Assembly: GCA_944472135.2 (NCBI GenBank)
Contig: OX235265.1
Coordinates: 92,350,984 to 92,414,983, forward strand
Length of the DNA: 64,000 nucleotides
DNA from: Trichobilharzia regenti
Taxonomy: Eukaryota > Platyhelminthes > Trematoda > Strigeidida > Schistosomatidae
Direction: 5' to 3'
Shown here: positions 1 to 10,195 of the stretch, piece by piece
How the letters are laid out: each line of letters starts with the position of its first letter
How positions within the stretch are numbered: the first letter of the stretch is position 1
The notes under the pieces: model-generated
Told to the model about the DNA's origin: nothing
Database searches by the model: none
Seen by the model: the letters and a program-made list of their open reading frames with translations, nothing else
Made by a program: the position numbers and the translations under genes

Positions 1-330
1 ACACTCCACTGGTAGTTAGTGGTGCTTAAAGTTTAACTTTGCCCTTACAATTTTCATCACTGAATTCGGAGTAGAAGAGGACAGTTCATTTACCACTAGC
101 TGTAAAATGGTGCTCATTAATGTATTCATGATTACTTTGTTTTATCCAAGTAGATTTGTCGTCTTCCAAGGTAATTGAAACGCATCCAAAAGCGTTTTAT
201 CATCGATTATCTTCGAGCTTCTTCATGCATTTACAGCGGCTGGGACTGAGGACCTAACGGTTACAAGGCAGTCCAGTAGAACAGTTAGCCACTGGAATAT
301 ATAGTCATTGAAAGTCATAAAACTAGCAAA

Positions 331-445
331 TGTATATATGAGTTTGGCAGCGGATTGAAATTAGTTAGAGAACCATTGAAAACCAGCATTGGGGTATTGG
401 ACAGCTGTTTCATCCGCCTAGTTTGGGAATCATCGGCAGAGAAAT
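331..445 (-). mobile_element. SINE-B 3' fragment with hammerhead remnant
   Basis: Read on the minus strand, this matches the hammerhead and 3' domain of SINE-B: a CCCAAACTAGG stem II loop, then ATGAAACAGCTGTCC, then the tail ending near GGTTCTCTAAC. The core is altered (CCGATGA instead of the CUGANGA type). No tRNA-like head is visible on this side. Confidence 0.7.
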
Positions 446-484
446 CGGAAGAAAGTCATTTATTCCGCTTATTTTGAAGTATTG

Positions 485-958
485 TTTCAACAATAGGTGA
501 CAAAGATGAGGATTTCAAGCCAGACTGGATCGGAAAGGCATATCAGGCTTTCATTCATCTTAAATTAGTGTGGAAATCTGCTACATTCTGCATAAGGTAA
601 GAGATTCATATCTTCAACATTAATGTCAAGTCAGTCAGTCAGTGCATTTGCATACTTCAGAAACCGGGAGCATGCATCACTAGAAGCATTTCCAACAGGC
701 TAATAAGGACATTTATCAACAGCAGTCTTTACTGTATACTGAAGAGCAAATGGATGACCAGAAAGCATTAGGCGCAAGGAACTCTCGGGACAAATCATCC
801 AGTAACCCTAAAGGAAATGGAGATGCAATGGACAAACGCTGAGAAGCCTGTTGGGTTATTTCTCGAGCCAGACTGTCCAATGAAACCCAAAAAGAAAGAC
901 TACTGGTTGGATGTCTGCGTGTGACATAGAAGAGATCGTGTGAGGAAAAACTGATAGC
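485..958 (+). pseudogene. RTE LINE fragment, C-terminal coding region (decayed)
   Basis: Decayed C-terminal part of the RTE reverse transcriptase ORF. It is recognised by comparison with the full RTE on the minus strand at 59.6-62.8 kb. Shared landmarks are a GATGAGGAT stretch followed by the ATCGGAAAGGCA block (DED...IGKA in the parent), the ATTTCCAACAGGCT block (SISNRL), TTTATCAACAGCAGTCTT, and the AAATGGAGATG block near the end. No open frame longer than a few dozen codons remains. The 3' end lacks the usual tail with the AATAAT repeat and abuts a PLE-I fragment at about 960. Confidence 0.75.
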
Positions 959-960
959 TT

Positions 961-1792
961 ATGGGCATTTGTATAACCATCAGAAGAACTGGTGGGAGCC
1001 TAAGAAGATCGATCCACAGAAAAGCTGCTTGGAAAGGTCACCCAACAAGCTTCTGTAGCTGGGTACCCATTCAACAAAAGCAGAATTTAATTGAATCACT
1101 TGTCACGCGCATCCTATGCATCTGTAGCCATGACGTTCTAGAAACAGAATTAGATATTCTAAGAGAAACCTTCATCCAAAAATGAATATCCAGTAAGATT
1201 CATCGACAAAAATATCAAACCAAGAATTTGGAGAAATGAAACTTCACTTGCTCCTAAAAAGAAACTTTACATGAACTTAGATTTCAAGGAAGATTTAACA
1301 AGCAGCATTCTCAAGAGAAGGATCTCATCATCTCTGAGAAGAACATTTTTTGCAGAAACGCTAAGAATAGTGTTCTCCAGTCACCCACTGATCTGCAGGA
1401 GTCTCAAGGACACGATCGCGCATCTGACCACTTCGATGTGCATATATCAGTTCACCTGCTGCTGTGGAGTCAAGTACATGGGTCGTTCGACGGGGATCCT
1501 GTCCAAGAGAATTCAAGAACACTATCCGACACTTTTCGAAAAGGCAATAGTGATGCTATAAGCAGTGCGACAATTGAACACCTGGTTAACACTGGTCACT
1601 CCACCTAAACAAACGCCTCCTGCTTCAAAGTTATCTACAGAGTCGATAATAACCTACCAAAGAAAATGCGGTTTTTTCTTCTTTGTATTGCTGAAGCTCC
1701 GGTCATTCACACAGAAAAATGGGAGCTGTGAATACAAAAGAGAATTACTCAACCACTTCTACTATCATGGCAACAAATTTGTTGATTTTTGA
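961..1792 (+). pseudogene. Penelope-like element PLE-I, C-terminal half with GIY-YIG nuclease (frameshifted)
   Basis: C-terminal part of a PLE polyprotein, downstream of the RT catalytic motif. The first open piece (961-1185) contains GGSLRRSIHRKAAWKG, matching the conserved RT-thumb segment IKRSIYRKPTWTG of the PLE at 14.5-15.3 kb. The second (1271-1561) carries the zinc-linked GIY-YIG signature: YQFTCCCGVKYMGRSTG, then KRIQEH. After about 1555 the frame shifts, and the region that follows still resembles the PLE C-terminus (ATIEHLVNTGHS then FKVIYRV) with internal stops. In active PLEs the GIY-YIG domain nicks target DNA. This copy is dead, with at least two frameshifts and stops, and no RT palm is present. 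Confidence 0.85.
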
Positions 1793-2314
1793 TGACTTAA
1801 TTTTGTTTGTTTGCCTGTTCTTTAATTGCTTATAATTCTTGTATTCATTTAGAACTCTTACGTAATTTCGTATTATTTACTTTGTTCCTATGTGCATCTT
1901 GAGTAAAACTCACTCATCAAACTGTTCATATTATTATATAACTTCTTTTTTAATAACTGTTTATGACAACTCATCACCTTCTTTACTACCCTAATTTCAT
2001 TAACACCTAATTTTCTTGACTGATTTTGTATCACATAACTTCGATTACCAATCTTCACCTGTTTGGTTAAAATAACCATAACCAATTGTACGTATTTTTG
2101 TTTGACAAACTTAATGTACACATACATACAAAATAACACATATATATTTGCGATTGAACAGCTAAGAAAGTGAACTCACCGCCGAAAAGAGACTCTACGC
2201 TGAACTACGTGTTTTGTTTTCATTAAATTCTGAATGCACCGAATGATGAATCATTTAGCTACAATGTGTATTTTTAAGCATTAGTTTGCAAAGGTTCGAC
2301 TGATCCCAATTTCG
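1793..2314. other. AT-rich stretch, no gene seen
   Basis: Follows the PLE-I fragment and may include its 3' untranslated region (T-rich, with poly-T runs). No coding signature or recognised repeat was found. Confidence 0.5.
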
Positions 2315-2590
2315 GTTGCAAACTGACATTAGTTGGAGAGCCACTGAAAACCAGAGAGTACTGAACAATGGTTTCATCCTAGTTGGATACTCTTCATCAG
2401 CACTCGTTCATAACCCTACCAGGGGCCGAACTCAGGAGTGTCTGGTTATAATAGTTAATAAGCTTACCTGAAGGCTCTGAGTGGGTACTACTGAAAAGTC
2501 CTGAACAGGAACAAGGAAGGGAAAGCTGTCCAGTACTCTCTAGCTTTCAACGGTTCTATAACCAATGTCAATTTGTGATCGAACTTGTAT
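2315..2590. mobile_element. SINE-B partial copies in opposite orientation
   Basis: 2315-2440 is a minus-strand SINE-B 3' half (tail, hammerhead, and start of the box B region near GGGGCCGAACTC). 2470-2590 is a plus-strand hammerhead plus 3' domain (TGGGTACTACTGAAAAGTCC, then GGAAAGCTGTCCAGTACTC). The two hammerhead regions face each other, an arrangement that recurs throughout this window. Both cores are mutated. Confidence 0.7.
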
Positions 2591-3754
2591 GTGTTTGTTT
2601 CCAAAAGACAATGGTTTATTGATTTATACTGTTTCCTTTCCAGTTAACTGTTTTCTTTGTTATTTACGAGGGGACTTGTGAAATAGGAAAGGATGTTTGC
2701 ATATGTGCTTAACTCTATTAACTCTTTAATAAATACACTCACCTTTTTTTCGTGTATTAGAAGTCAAATGCAATTAGCTGAATCATTCATTGTTGAACAT
2801 AAACTTTTACTAATTGTCCTATTCTTATTTCATAATATAATTGAATGTATTTTTGTTTAAACGTTAACAAAAGTCAATAAGGTGGGGAATTCGGTTTACA
2901 GTTAATTTGAAGTCAAGGGAAACAAAAGAGGTCTCATTTTCTATTTCTTTAGAAATAAATATAGAAATGAATAAGATTTTGTCGGAGAAGGGAGGCAGAT
3001 TGAACATTGAACGTGCTATAAATTTAAATTAATTACTTTTTTTTGTCTAAAAACGAACATGTTCTTTTGATAAATACACTAATTAGTCATTGTCCTTTCC
3101 AGTTTGAAGGAACTGAGATGAACAAGATAGTAATAATAATAAGTAATTCTTCAATGAACGAAATATTCCTATAATGAGTCATAAGAAAAGGCACAAACAG
3201 CGAAGAAAATTTTCTTTTCGACGATTCATTTTCATGAGCCGTTGTACAATCGTAATTATAATTAGCAAAAAAATCTTTAGACCAATCAGATACTGGTAAA
3301 CTTTGCCCTTGAAAATTGTACTGCATAGTGTAAGGTGTAAGAAGGGATGACTAATTGTAAGTTAGACAGGAGACAGAGGTTGGCGTGTCTTAACAAGTGT
3401 GAGATAATGACTAATCAATAAGCTCGTGTAGAATGCACAGGAACCAGCGGAAAGGCCATACAGTGATTTGGTATAAAATCTGTATGAAAAAGCAGTGTTA
3501 TTAATAAACAGTAATAGAGTGGTAATAAAATGTGGATGATGGAAATAATAATGATAATGAACGTATTAATGATAATAATAATAATAGTAATAATAATAAT
3601 AATAGTGAACTTACATATTAAAGGAAAGAAGCAAAATTGTGGTAAGAACTTTACTCTGGCCATGGTAGGGCAAGAGAATGTATGTATCGCCTTTGTATGC
3701 AGAGGTCCGGTTTCACATCTCGAATAGCTAATGCTTAAGCGTATCTGAAGTCCT
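2591..3754. other. AT-rich stretch with AAT microsatellite
   Basis: No gene seen. 3538-3606 is a degenerate AAT/ATG microsatellite that opens spurious frames on both strands. 3199-3224 holds a near-palindromic block (GCGAAGAAAAT then TTTCTTTTCGACGA) that is found again at 17863-17889, so part of this stretch is an unclassified dispersed repeat. Confidence 0.5.
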
Positions 3755-4255
3755 TTTGTACGCTATTGAGGGACTCTGTATATCACTGTGAAGTATTCAT
3801 GTGGGGGTGCTCGATGTCCAGATATGACAAGGTGTTCGAAAATAGAGCTGCTGCTATTCTTCTTTTCTCCTCTGGCTAACCAAGCTAGACAATGTTCCAG
3901 AATACTTTTTGGACTTGGCGTTGCGTACGGCTGATATACTTCGCTCCACACGAGCAAGTAAACTGGCAAATACACACTGAAGTGGCCAAAAGCGGTATCT
4001 TGTTCTTACCGTTAGACCGGATTAACTGCCTGCAGGAGAATGTGATACGTAGGGTGGCTGTTGGAAATGTCTTCTTCAGACTTTTAGAGAGGCGGTTTCT
4101 GAGAATTTCCGCTGCGATATCACCTTTGAATTCTAGGTTCATGAAGAGAGTCTTCTTAGGAACCGTTGTGATGTTTGACACCGGGGGCTTTTCCTTGATA
4201 TTTCTGTCGGTAAATCTTGGTGGATTCGCTGTTTGTGCATTTTTCTTATAAGTAA
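3755..4255 (-). pseudogene. Penelope-like element PLE-I, GIY-YIG C-terminus (frameshifted)
   Basis: The minus-strand frame 3885-4301 contains the connector KKTLFMNLEFKGD, which parallels KKLYMNLDFKEDL of the copy at 1.3 kb. It then has the GIY-YIG signature CICQFTCSCGAKYISRTQRQV. The reading frame then shifts, and 3763-3975 continues with HLVISGHRAPP and the terminal FTVIYRV, the same C-terminal block as in the 1.0-1.8 kb copy. RT motifs are absent, so only the nuclease end survives. The frameshift falls just after the nuclease signature, near 3890-3905. Confidence 0.85.
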
Positions 4256-4339
4256 TTCTGTTTAATCGAAGTTGTAATAACAGTATAAGTGAACTGATCA
4301 CTGCTAATTGAAGATAACTGGAAACTTGTTTTTACTAAT

Positions 4340-4535
4340 CAACAAATTAACAGATATGAATATCTCGTCCTATTTGGGAAGCATCAGCTGTATGTACCAT
4401 CCTTCCCAAGGGGTGGTGGCATTTCCACTGAGAATCAAATATCATTACTCACTAGGAACGCAAGCACATCCAAATAGGAGGAGATGAACACCGTGGATTT
4501 CACAGCTAGTCACCATCAATCAAAATAGTCTCATG
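4340..4535. mobile_element. SINE-A (Sm-alpha-like) remnants, inverted pair
   Basis: 4345-4440 on the minus strand reads as a SINE-A hammerhead (ACAGCTGATGC, then CCCAAATAGGACGAG) preceded by the CATTACTCAC-type block. 4462-4530 on the plus strand carries the other end of the same element: CAAATAGGAGGAGATGAAC, then GTGGATTTCACAGCTAGTCACCATC. These are two degenerate copies in opposite orientation, like the much better preserved pair at 41.6-42.2 kb. Confidence 0.65.
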
Positions 4536-5261
4536 TAGATCCTTAGATAACATCGAAGCATTCGTACTAGGAGCCGACAACAGGTCAACAGAAATCGAGT
4601 ACCTCAGTTCAACATAATCAATCTACAGGAAGTGCAGTTATCTCCAAAAACAAATAATATGCAAAAAATATGCCCCCAATTTAGAGAAGACTTGCGTGGA
4701 AATTCGTAGAATATAGTCCGCGAAACGTATGTTTAGCACCGTTCATCCTCAATTAGACACTCAGATTTTCTTTATCTTATGGTGACATTTAAAAACTTCA
4801 TGTGTTTGACAGAGGATGCAATATATTTCGTACCACTTAATCCCTTAATACTCAGGGTACATATGAATGTTTTAAGAAGAAAACGTATGAGAAGTAAAAG
4901 AAATCATTTAAGGGACACCTGAGGTATCAGATTTTCAGCAGTTATTTTATGGAAGGTTTAGTATAGTATTGCCATCGTTCTGCTTTTGTCAACAACATTC
5001 ATCTCTCATAGAATCATTAGATGTAGCGCCATAGTACATGCTACTGACCGACTGGTATAAATATGTGAAAGCTATTCATTTGGGACCAAGCACATTAACA
5101 GTCTGTCCAGTTCACTTCAACTTAGAGAAACGAATCATTTCAAACCACCTAAATTCTAGCCGCCTACATTCATGAACTGTTAATACATAGAATTAGACCT
5201 ATCGTTTGTAAATCAGATACAGGTAAATATTCTCTACAGGTTTATTTTTTTTTGGTTACTA
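4536..5261. other. No gene seen
   Basis: AT-rich DNA without a coding signature. A short stretch near 4565-4600 resembles the SINE-A leader but is too degenerate to call. Confidence 0.45.
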
Positions 5262-5640
5262 TGTACTCGTGAGCTGACATCGGTTATATAATAACTATTG
5301 GAAAACCTACCTGGACAGGCGTTTCGTCCTAGTTTGGGACTCTTCACAGTACGCACCCAAACGGTTTCGTGCTCAGTTGTGAATTGGCAGAATTTACAGT
5401 TTATGGGCCATTGGACTGGGTCCCAGTAGCTGAATGGTCTATGAGCTCACCTTGTAACCAGAAGGTCTTGGGTTTGAACTCTGAAGGTGGGTGCATAATA
5501 TTAATTAATAGTCACAAACAAGGTCGAAACATCTGGCTGTCCAATGCTTCTCTTACCATTATCATCTCATGATGAAACCCTGTAACCAATCAGTCGAATC
5601 CCTCCCTACAAAGCAAAACTTGAATACTATGTCCTCAAAT
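5262..5640. mobile_element. SINE-B composite: inverted 3' half plus forward full unit
   Basis: 5262-5360 is a minus-strand SINE-B 3' domain and hammerhead (stem II and loop CCCAAACTAGGAC, GAAAC intact, core GTGAAGA). It switches near the hammerhead core to a forward unit. The forward unit has the leader GTGAATTGGCAGAA, a tRNA-like head with box A-like CAGTAGCTGAATGG and box B-like GGGTTTGAACTC, a decayed hammerhead (GGTCGAAACATCTGG), and the 3' domain ending ACAAAGCAAAACTTGAATA. Confidence 0.8.
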
Positions 5641-6579
5641 GCCATTAGGTGATTAGTCCCTCATTAATTGATGCTACCTCATATCCTCTTGAAGAATATC
5701 TGTAAGTGCGAAACTTGAGTGAAAAGCATTTGGCCAAATGACTTTGCAACACCTAATTGTCATACAAATTAATTAGATCTGAAAAGTCCTAGTGCCATAC
5801 TTTTCTCACAGAAATAGGGATAATGCCCTATATTGTGACTATTTCGTTCATTGTTTTCATTCAATATTTTTTTGTGACCTAATCTTCGATCGATAAAATT
5901 TCGGCTATATGTATTTAATCAGTTTACTTTTACTATTCACATTGAATTAGGTGAAAGCATAAGTAATGAAGAAAAACTGATCTCCATCTTTGTTACTGCT
6001 GTTAATTTGTCCTAATAAGACCATAACTTTATTTGCTCAGAATCTATCTGAAAATAAAGACAATATATTATAAGCATTTAATTACCTTTTTACCGAGTGC
6101 TATAAGTACGTCCATTATTTTGCACGTAACCGCAATAACTGGCATCTCTGTATTACGGAAATGTGTACACTTCATCTTCAACGAACCATTTGCACAGGTC
6201 TTCCGTGCTTTGCTACTTCTGTCCTTCATTTTATGTTTCTTTGTTTCCCTTTCATATCCCTCATGTTTCTTTACAACACTGAATCATTTGCTTTCTCTGA
6301 CGTCAATTCGATCTCCCTGCTAACTGATATTTTTATGCCGACGAAGGTCTCTTTATATACTACTGATAAATCTTATCAGTAGAGCGACAACCAGAAATCT
6401 CATTGATACGGCTCATGACAAGGACACCACGAAATCTTTAAAAATTACCAGCAGACAAAATAGTTCAATTGTGCTCAAGTAGTTGCTGAAGTATTTGCTA
6501 TCAAATGTTTGAAGCTTCAGTTTATGGGTTCAGAAAGAAGCAGTTACCAGTCCTTCCTTGATGTTCTTAGTCTTCGTTT
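5641..6579. other. No gene seen
   Basis: AT-rich. Short open frames occur at 6033-6382 but have no recognisable domain. No repeat was identified. Confidence 0.45.
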
Positions 6580-6960
6580 CATTTGTTACAGGATTTCATC
6601 ATGAGCTGACATTAGTTAGAGAAACATTGGAAAACCAGCTGAGAGTACTGGACAGCCTGATATTTCGTCCTAGTTTGGGATTCTTCATCAGTACGCACTC
6701 ACCGACTGAGGTTCGAACCCAGGACCTTCTGGTGACAAGGCTAGCTAGCTCGTAGATCATTAAGCCACTGAGATCCGATCCAATAGCCAGTCCCTGAATT
6801 CTAACTACTGCCAATTCACGATATTGCGCAACCGCTGGCCAATTTCTAGTACTCCCAGGTTTTCCAGTGGTTCTCTAACCAATGTCAGTTCATGATGAAA
6901 TCCTGTAACTAATCAATCAAATCCCTACAAACCAATACTTGAATATTTTGTATCTCCTTG
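6580..6960. mobile_element. SINE-B composite: full minus copy plus forward 3' domain
   Basis: 6585-6835 is a minus-strand SINE-B with all parts recognisable: 3' domain, hammerhead, box B (GGTTCGAACC read on the minus strand), box A region (GTGGCTTAATGATC-like) and the leader ending GCCAATTCACGA. 6845-6960 is a forward 3' domain (CAGGTTTTCCAGTGGTTCTC through CAAACCAATACTTGAATA). The pair is again inverted, with the junction in the leader. Confidence 0.82.
6640..6700 (-). ncRNA. Hammerhead ribozyme motif in SINE-B
   Basis: On the minus strand: GTACTG, TGAAGA preceded by A (core position 3 is A rather than C), an approximately 4-bp stem II around loop CAAACTA, GGAC, then GAAA. The downstream stem I strand CAGTAC is intact, and GTACTG and CAGTAC can pair. 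Stem III is longer here than in other copies. The changed core base suggests it is inactive or weak. Confidence 0.65.
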
Positions 6961-7087
6961 ATAAATATTTTTGGCGAACTGCTCCTAAGACATTTTTCAC
7001 TAGAAGCCATCCGCATCTTGAGTCTTCTCTATTTGTTTTCCGCATTCTACTGTTAAATGACTTATGTTATTGAAAAGAGAGGTATTT

Positions 7088-7285
7088 TCTTTTATTCTTT
7101 TGCGTCCCCATTGAAACATAAGGCTCCAAGCATTAGCCTTGAAGTTTCAGTAACAGTGGTTTTACTCCTACTGTGTGGGATTGTTAGTCTCACGCGGCCA
7201 ATCTTCCCACTTTGTCGGGCTTGTTACCAACTAAGTGAGGCTTGGGAGTGCATCGGTGGCCGAGGATCGAACCCCAAACCAAAAT
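7088..7285 (-). mobile_element. SINE-D (tRNA-like head, RTE-related body and tail)
   Basis: On the minus strand: box B-like GGTTCGATCCTCGG, then GTGAGACTAACAATCCCA, ACCACTGTTACTGAAACTTC, and the tail GGAGCCTTATGTTTCAATGG followed by an A-rich end. It matches the better copy at 43.26-43.51 kb. The head upstream of box B is truncated or mutated. Confidence 0.7.
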
Positions 7286-7324
7286 GACTGAATCTTATTT
7301 GGATTTCTAAGTTTTATAGGCAAT

Positions 7325-8015
7325 GGTATTATTGTTATTCTTCCCTAAGGATACGTATGGAACATACGGCTTCAGCTAGACCTCTCCACAGTTGCACATA
7401 ATCGCTCATCTCCTCCTCTTCCTCCTCGCCATACGATCTCCTCCATGTCACCCCAGGACAAGCCACTCATTGCCTCTCATTGGGATTCCATTCGAACTGT
7501 GGTCTAGACTGCGCGTGTGTGTGCGTCGGTGGCACAGTGGTTAGGACTCTCGCCAACCATGCACATGGTCCGGGGTTCGAGCCCACGCCGGCGCACACCT
7601 GATATCTATGGTCGGCCTGCAAAATTTGGGCTACCGATATCCATGCTGAAAATTCCATACTTGTACCAAAAATACAGTGTGGAATCAAGCTGTAAATCAA
7701 AAATCAAAAATCAAAATCAAATCAAATGATGTCATTCAGCGGTCTTCCCAATGTATACACTGTCCATCTCTATTATTTCCTACAAATTTGTTGAGTAATA
7801 GACTTTTGATTGGTTCATCGCTAGCAAGAGTTTCTTTTTGCCAATTTTTTCTGGCCGGCTGGCCATTTGATCCTCAGTAGGCAGCTAGCGAAGTGGGTGG
7901 CTAGTTGATAAAAGTTTGCAATTGACTGTTGGAAATCCTTTTTAGTGACACATCCCGCCGAGTTTCTGATCTGTATGGAAAGGATCGACTTAACCTCTAC
8001 GCTACCAATGTACGA
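7325..8015 (-). pseudogene. RTE LINE 3' end, interrupted by SINE-C
   Basis: The minus-strand RTE C-terminal coding region and 3' end are recognised from the plus-strand text GGAACATACGGCTTCAGC, CATGTCACC, and further on TTCTGGCCGGCTGGCCA and TTTCTGATCTGTATGG. All of these are shared with the full RTE at 59.6-62.8 kb. The RTE sequence runs 7325-7510 and resumes at about 7730, so the SINE-C at 7522-7728 landed inside an already resident RTE. Many stops, no usable frame. Confidence 0.8.
7522..7728 (+). mobile_element. SINE-C (tRNA-like head plus CR1 tail)
   Basis: The head GCGTCGGTGGCACAGTGGTT has a box A-like segment, and GGGGTTCGAGCCC is box B. This is the layout of an internal pol III promoter. 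The middle segment is bounded by two GATATC sites. The tail GCTGAAAATTCCATACTTG and its continuation are the same as the CR1 3' end at 16.65 and 39.8 kb. It ends in tandem CAAAAAT-type repeats. It is nested inside an RTE. Confidence 0.85.
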
Positions 8016-8244
8016 AAAGAAATGTATGCGTTATGTAATCACTGACAGATATTTACTTACGCACCATTTCCGATATGTACTTTTTGGATAAACTAGGTTG
8101 GTAGACTGCTTCTGTTGACTAGATATTGAAACACCTCATATGAGGTTGTGTAGCTTAAGCTAAAATATTCCGGAAATATTTCAACGAGACATTTTCTACC
8201 GACTTTATTTTGGACAACATGTTTGTATACAGTACGGAGGACGA

Positions 8245-8940
8245 TGGATATGTTAGAAATCACTGCAAGACTCTCCAAACCTTTAGGAATTGATGTCGCA
8301 CACAAATATCAACAAAACCAATTCATTCAGCTGGTTCTGTGTCAGTCAAGAGACTTAACAGTGAAAGAAGATAAAACCAACATCATCTACAAAAACAAAT
8401 TGTAACAACTGCGAAAAACACTACATTGGCCAAAGTGGACGCCCCTCCTCTTCGTCTTCGTATCCACGAACATAAGCTAGACGTCAAAAGACACGATATC
8501 CACTCCATCACTCATATCACTACACACAGACAACCACGGACATCAATTCGACTGGGACAACCAACGTTCAAATAATATTAGACAGAGGAAACAACAAGAA
8601 TTTCAGAAAATTTCCTCAGAAGCCTGGTGTTCTAGTGAATGGTCAATTAATAGACACACTGACATATACCAGTCGATAAGAAGGAAATGTCACACACACA
8701 CAAAGCCTCAAAGTTCAGGTAAAAAGAAACAATCAGTATCAATACACATAGCCAAGAGGGTGTGAAGACAGACAATATCAACCAGTCGCGTTCAAGGTGA
8801 CCAGGAGGGATGACTTAAAAACTCGTAGAGAATTCCAAAAGCTCATTTCAAATTGAATTATGTTCTGAAGATGTTGCCTAGCTGGGGGTGGGGCAATCAA
8901 AAGCTTCGCAAATAAACCATCCAGCCTAGAGAAGACAACC
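8245..8940 (+). pseudogene. Penelope-like element PLE-II, GIY-YIG end and 3' region
   Basis: C-terminal part of a PLE. The connector EITARLSKPLGIDVAHK-like text (8250-8310) matches EITARILKPLDINIAHK in the PLE-II at 23.4 kb. It is followed by the nuclease signature around CNNC and HYIGQSGRP (8405-8450), then HEHKLDVKRHDIHSITH. Stops and frameshifts interrupt it, for example the stop just before CNNC. Downstream comes the PLE-II 3' region GGTGTGAAGACAGACAA and GGTGACCAGGAGGGATGA, and a hammerhead-like segment at 8860-8920. No RT portion is present, so the copy is 5'-truncated. Confidence 0.85.
8860..8920 (+). ncRNA. Hammerhead-like motif in PLE-II 3' end
   Basis: An intact CTGAAGA core is followed by TTGCC and GGCAA arms able to form stem II. 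However, the second core element reads CAA instead of GAA, before AGCTTCGC. The stem III would be the minimal self-complementary AGCT. Probably an inactive copy of the motif discussed in the findings. Confidence 0.5.
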
Positions 8941-9109
8941 ACATAATAAAAAAAACAGTACAGAGATTTCGCTTTCGTTTTATCTACTCCTTGTTCATAC
9001 AGAATCTTCCCATAAAATAGTAATCTACAGTATATCATTCGGTGGAATTTTGTTCAGTCTATGAGATGCTCCCAAATTCCCCTGATGTATTTGTCCCTTC
9101 AGCATACAC

Positions 9110-9965
9110 TAAGCTATATATTGAAAGATATTCAAAAATGGACGTGTCTTAAAGAAGGCAGATAAGTGGTTAAAACCAGGTATGATAGAGAAGATTTGTA
9201 CCTCAGGTGGATGATTTTGATGTGGTTGTGTTCTCTGAGCACCTGGATAGTTAATTTACCAAGCTTTCATCGCCCTACTAGGCGACATCTTCACCGCATA
9301 CTACTTCAACGTTGAAGTGAGATTTTAGATTTCTCCACGAGTTTATTAATCATCTCCCCTGATCACCTTGAACGTCGTGATTGGTTGTTTTTATGTGTTT
9401 TCACACCTTCTATGCAGCTACTTGTATTGGAACTGGTTGTTTCTTTGACTTGAACTTTGACCCTTTGTGTGTGAGGTTTCTTTCTTATTGGTTGATAAAT
9501 TTTGTCTATCTCGATGTGTCCATTGATTGATGATCCACTGTAATGCCAAGCTTCTAAAAATTCTCTAGCATTCTTGTTATTTCCTTTGTCTAATATTTGA
9601 ATGCTGTCCCAGTCGAATTGATGTCCGTAGTTGTCTGTGTGTAGTGATATGAGTGATGGAGTGGATATCATGTCTTTTAACGGCTAGCTTATGTTCGTGG
9701 ATACGAAGACGAAGAGGAGGGGCGTCCACTTTGGCCAATGTAGTGTTTTTCGCAGTTGTTACAATTTTTTTTGTAGATGATGTTGGTTTTATCTTCTTTC
9801 CCTGTTAAATCTTTTGGTTGACATACAACTGAGTGAAGTGACTTTGTTGGTTTGTGTACGATGTCAATTTCTAAAGGTTTGAAGAGTCTCGCAGTGATTT
9901 CTGAGATATCCTTTATATATGGTGAGGCGATTTTCTTTGTGCTTTCTTGGGTGGGGGGTATGATT
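9110..9965 (-). pseudogene. Penelope-like element PLE-II, GIY-YIG end and 3' region, minus strand
   Basis: Minus-strand counterpart of the 8.2-8.9 kb fragment. The frame 9363-9671 encodes the end of the nuclease domain: HTDNYGHQFDW, IQILDKGNNKNAREFLEAW and SINGHIEIDKIYQP. Upstream on the same strand (9700-9790) lies the GIY-YIG core text matching HYIGQSGR, and further up EITARLFKPLEIDIVHK-like text (9830-9905). The 3' region (9110-9330) includes a hammerhead-like segment near 9255-9310. The RT is missing. This copy faces the fragment at 8.2-8.9 kb tail to tail. Confidence 0.85.
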
Positions 9966-10195
9966 TGATGGGAAGTAACCTAGAAGGTGTGAAAACACAC
10001 AAAAACAACCAATCACGTCCAAGGTCACCGGGAGGGATGATTAATAAACTCATAGAGAAATCTAAAAGCTCACTTCAACAAATTGATGCATGCGCTGAAG
10101 TGAGGATGTCGCCTAGTAGGGCAATGAAGGCTTCGCAAATTAACTATCCCGGTGCTCAGAGAACACAACCACATCTAAAACAAAGTATACAAACT
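9966..10195 (+). mobile_element. PLE-II 3' end fragment with hammerhead-like motif
   Basis: Starts exactly where the minus-strand PLE-II copy stops, and carries the same 3' region in the opposite direction: AAGGTGTGAAAACACACAAA, GGTCACCGGGAGGGATGA, GGATGTCGCCTAGTAGGGC and CTTCGCAAATTAACTATCC. The hammerhead-like core here has a short insertion (CTGAAGTGAGGATG). An inverted piece of an element at its own edge is typical of Penelope insertions. Confidence 0.8.

Noticed and set aside
3415..3727. Isoleucine-rich and methionine/isoleucine-rich open frames on both strands
   Set aside because: They translate an AAT microsatellite; low complexity, no domain.
6033..6382. Overlapping hydrophobic open frames as a membrane protein
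   Set aside because: Hydrophobicity comes from T-rich DNA; the two frames overlap in different phases with no other support.
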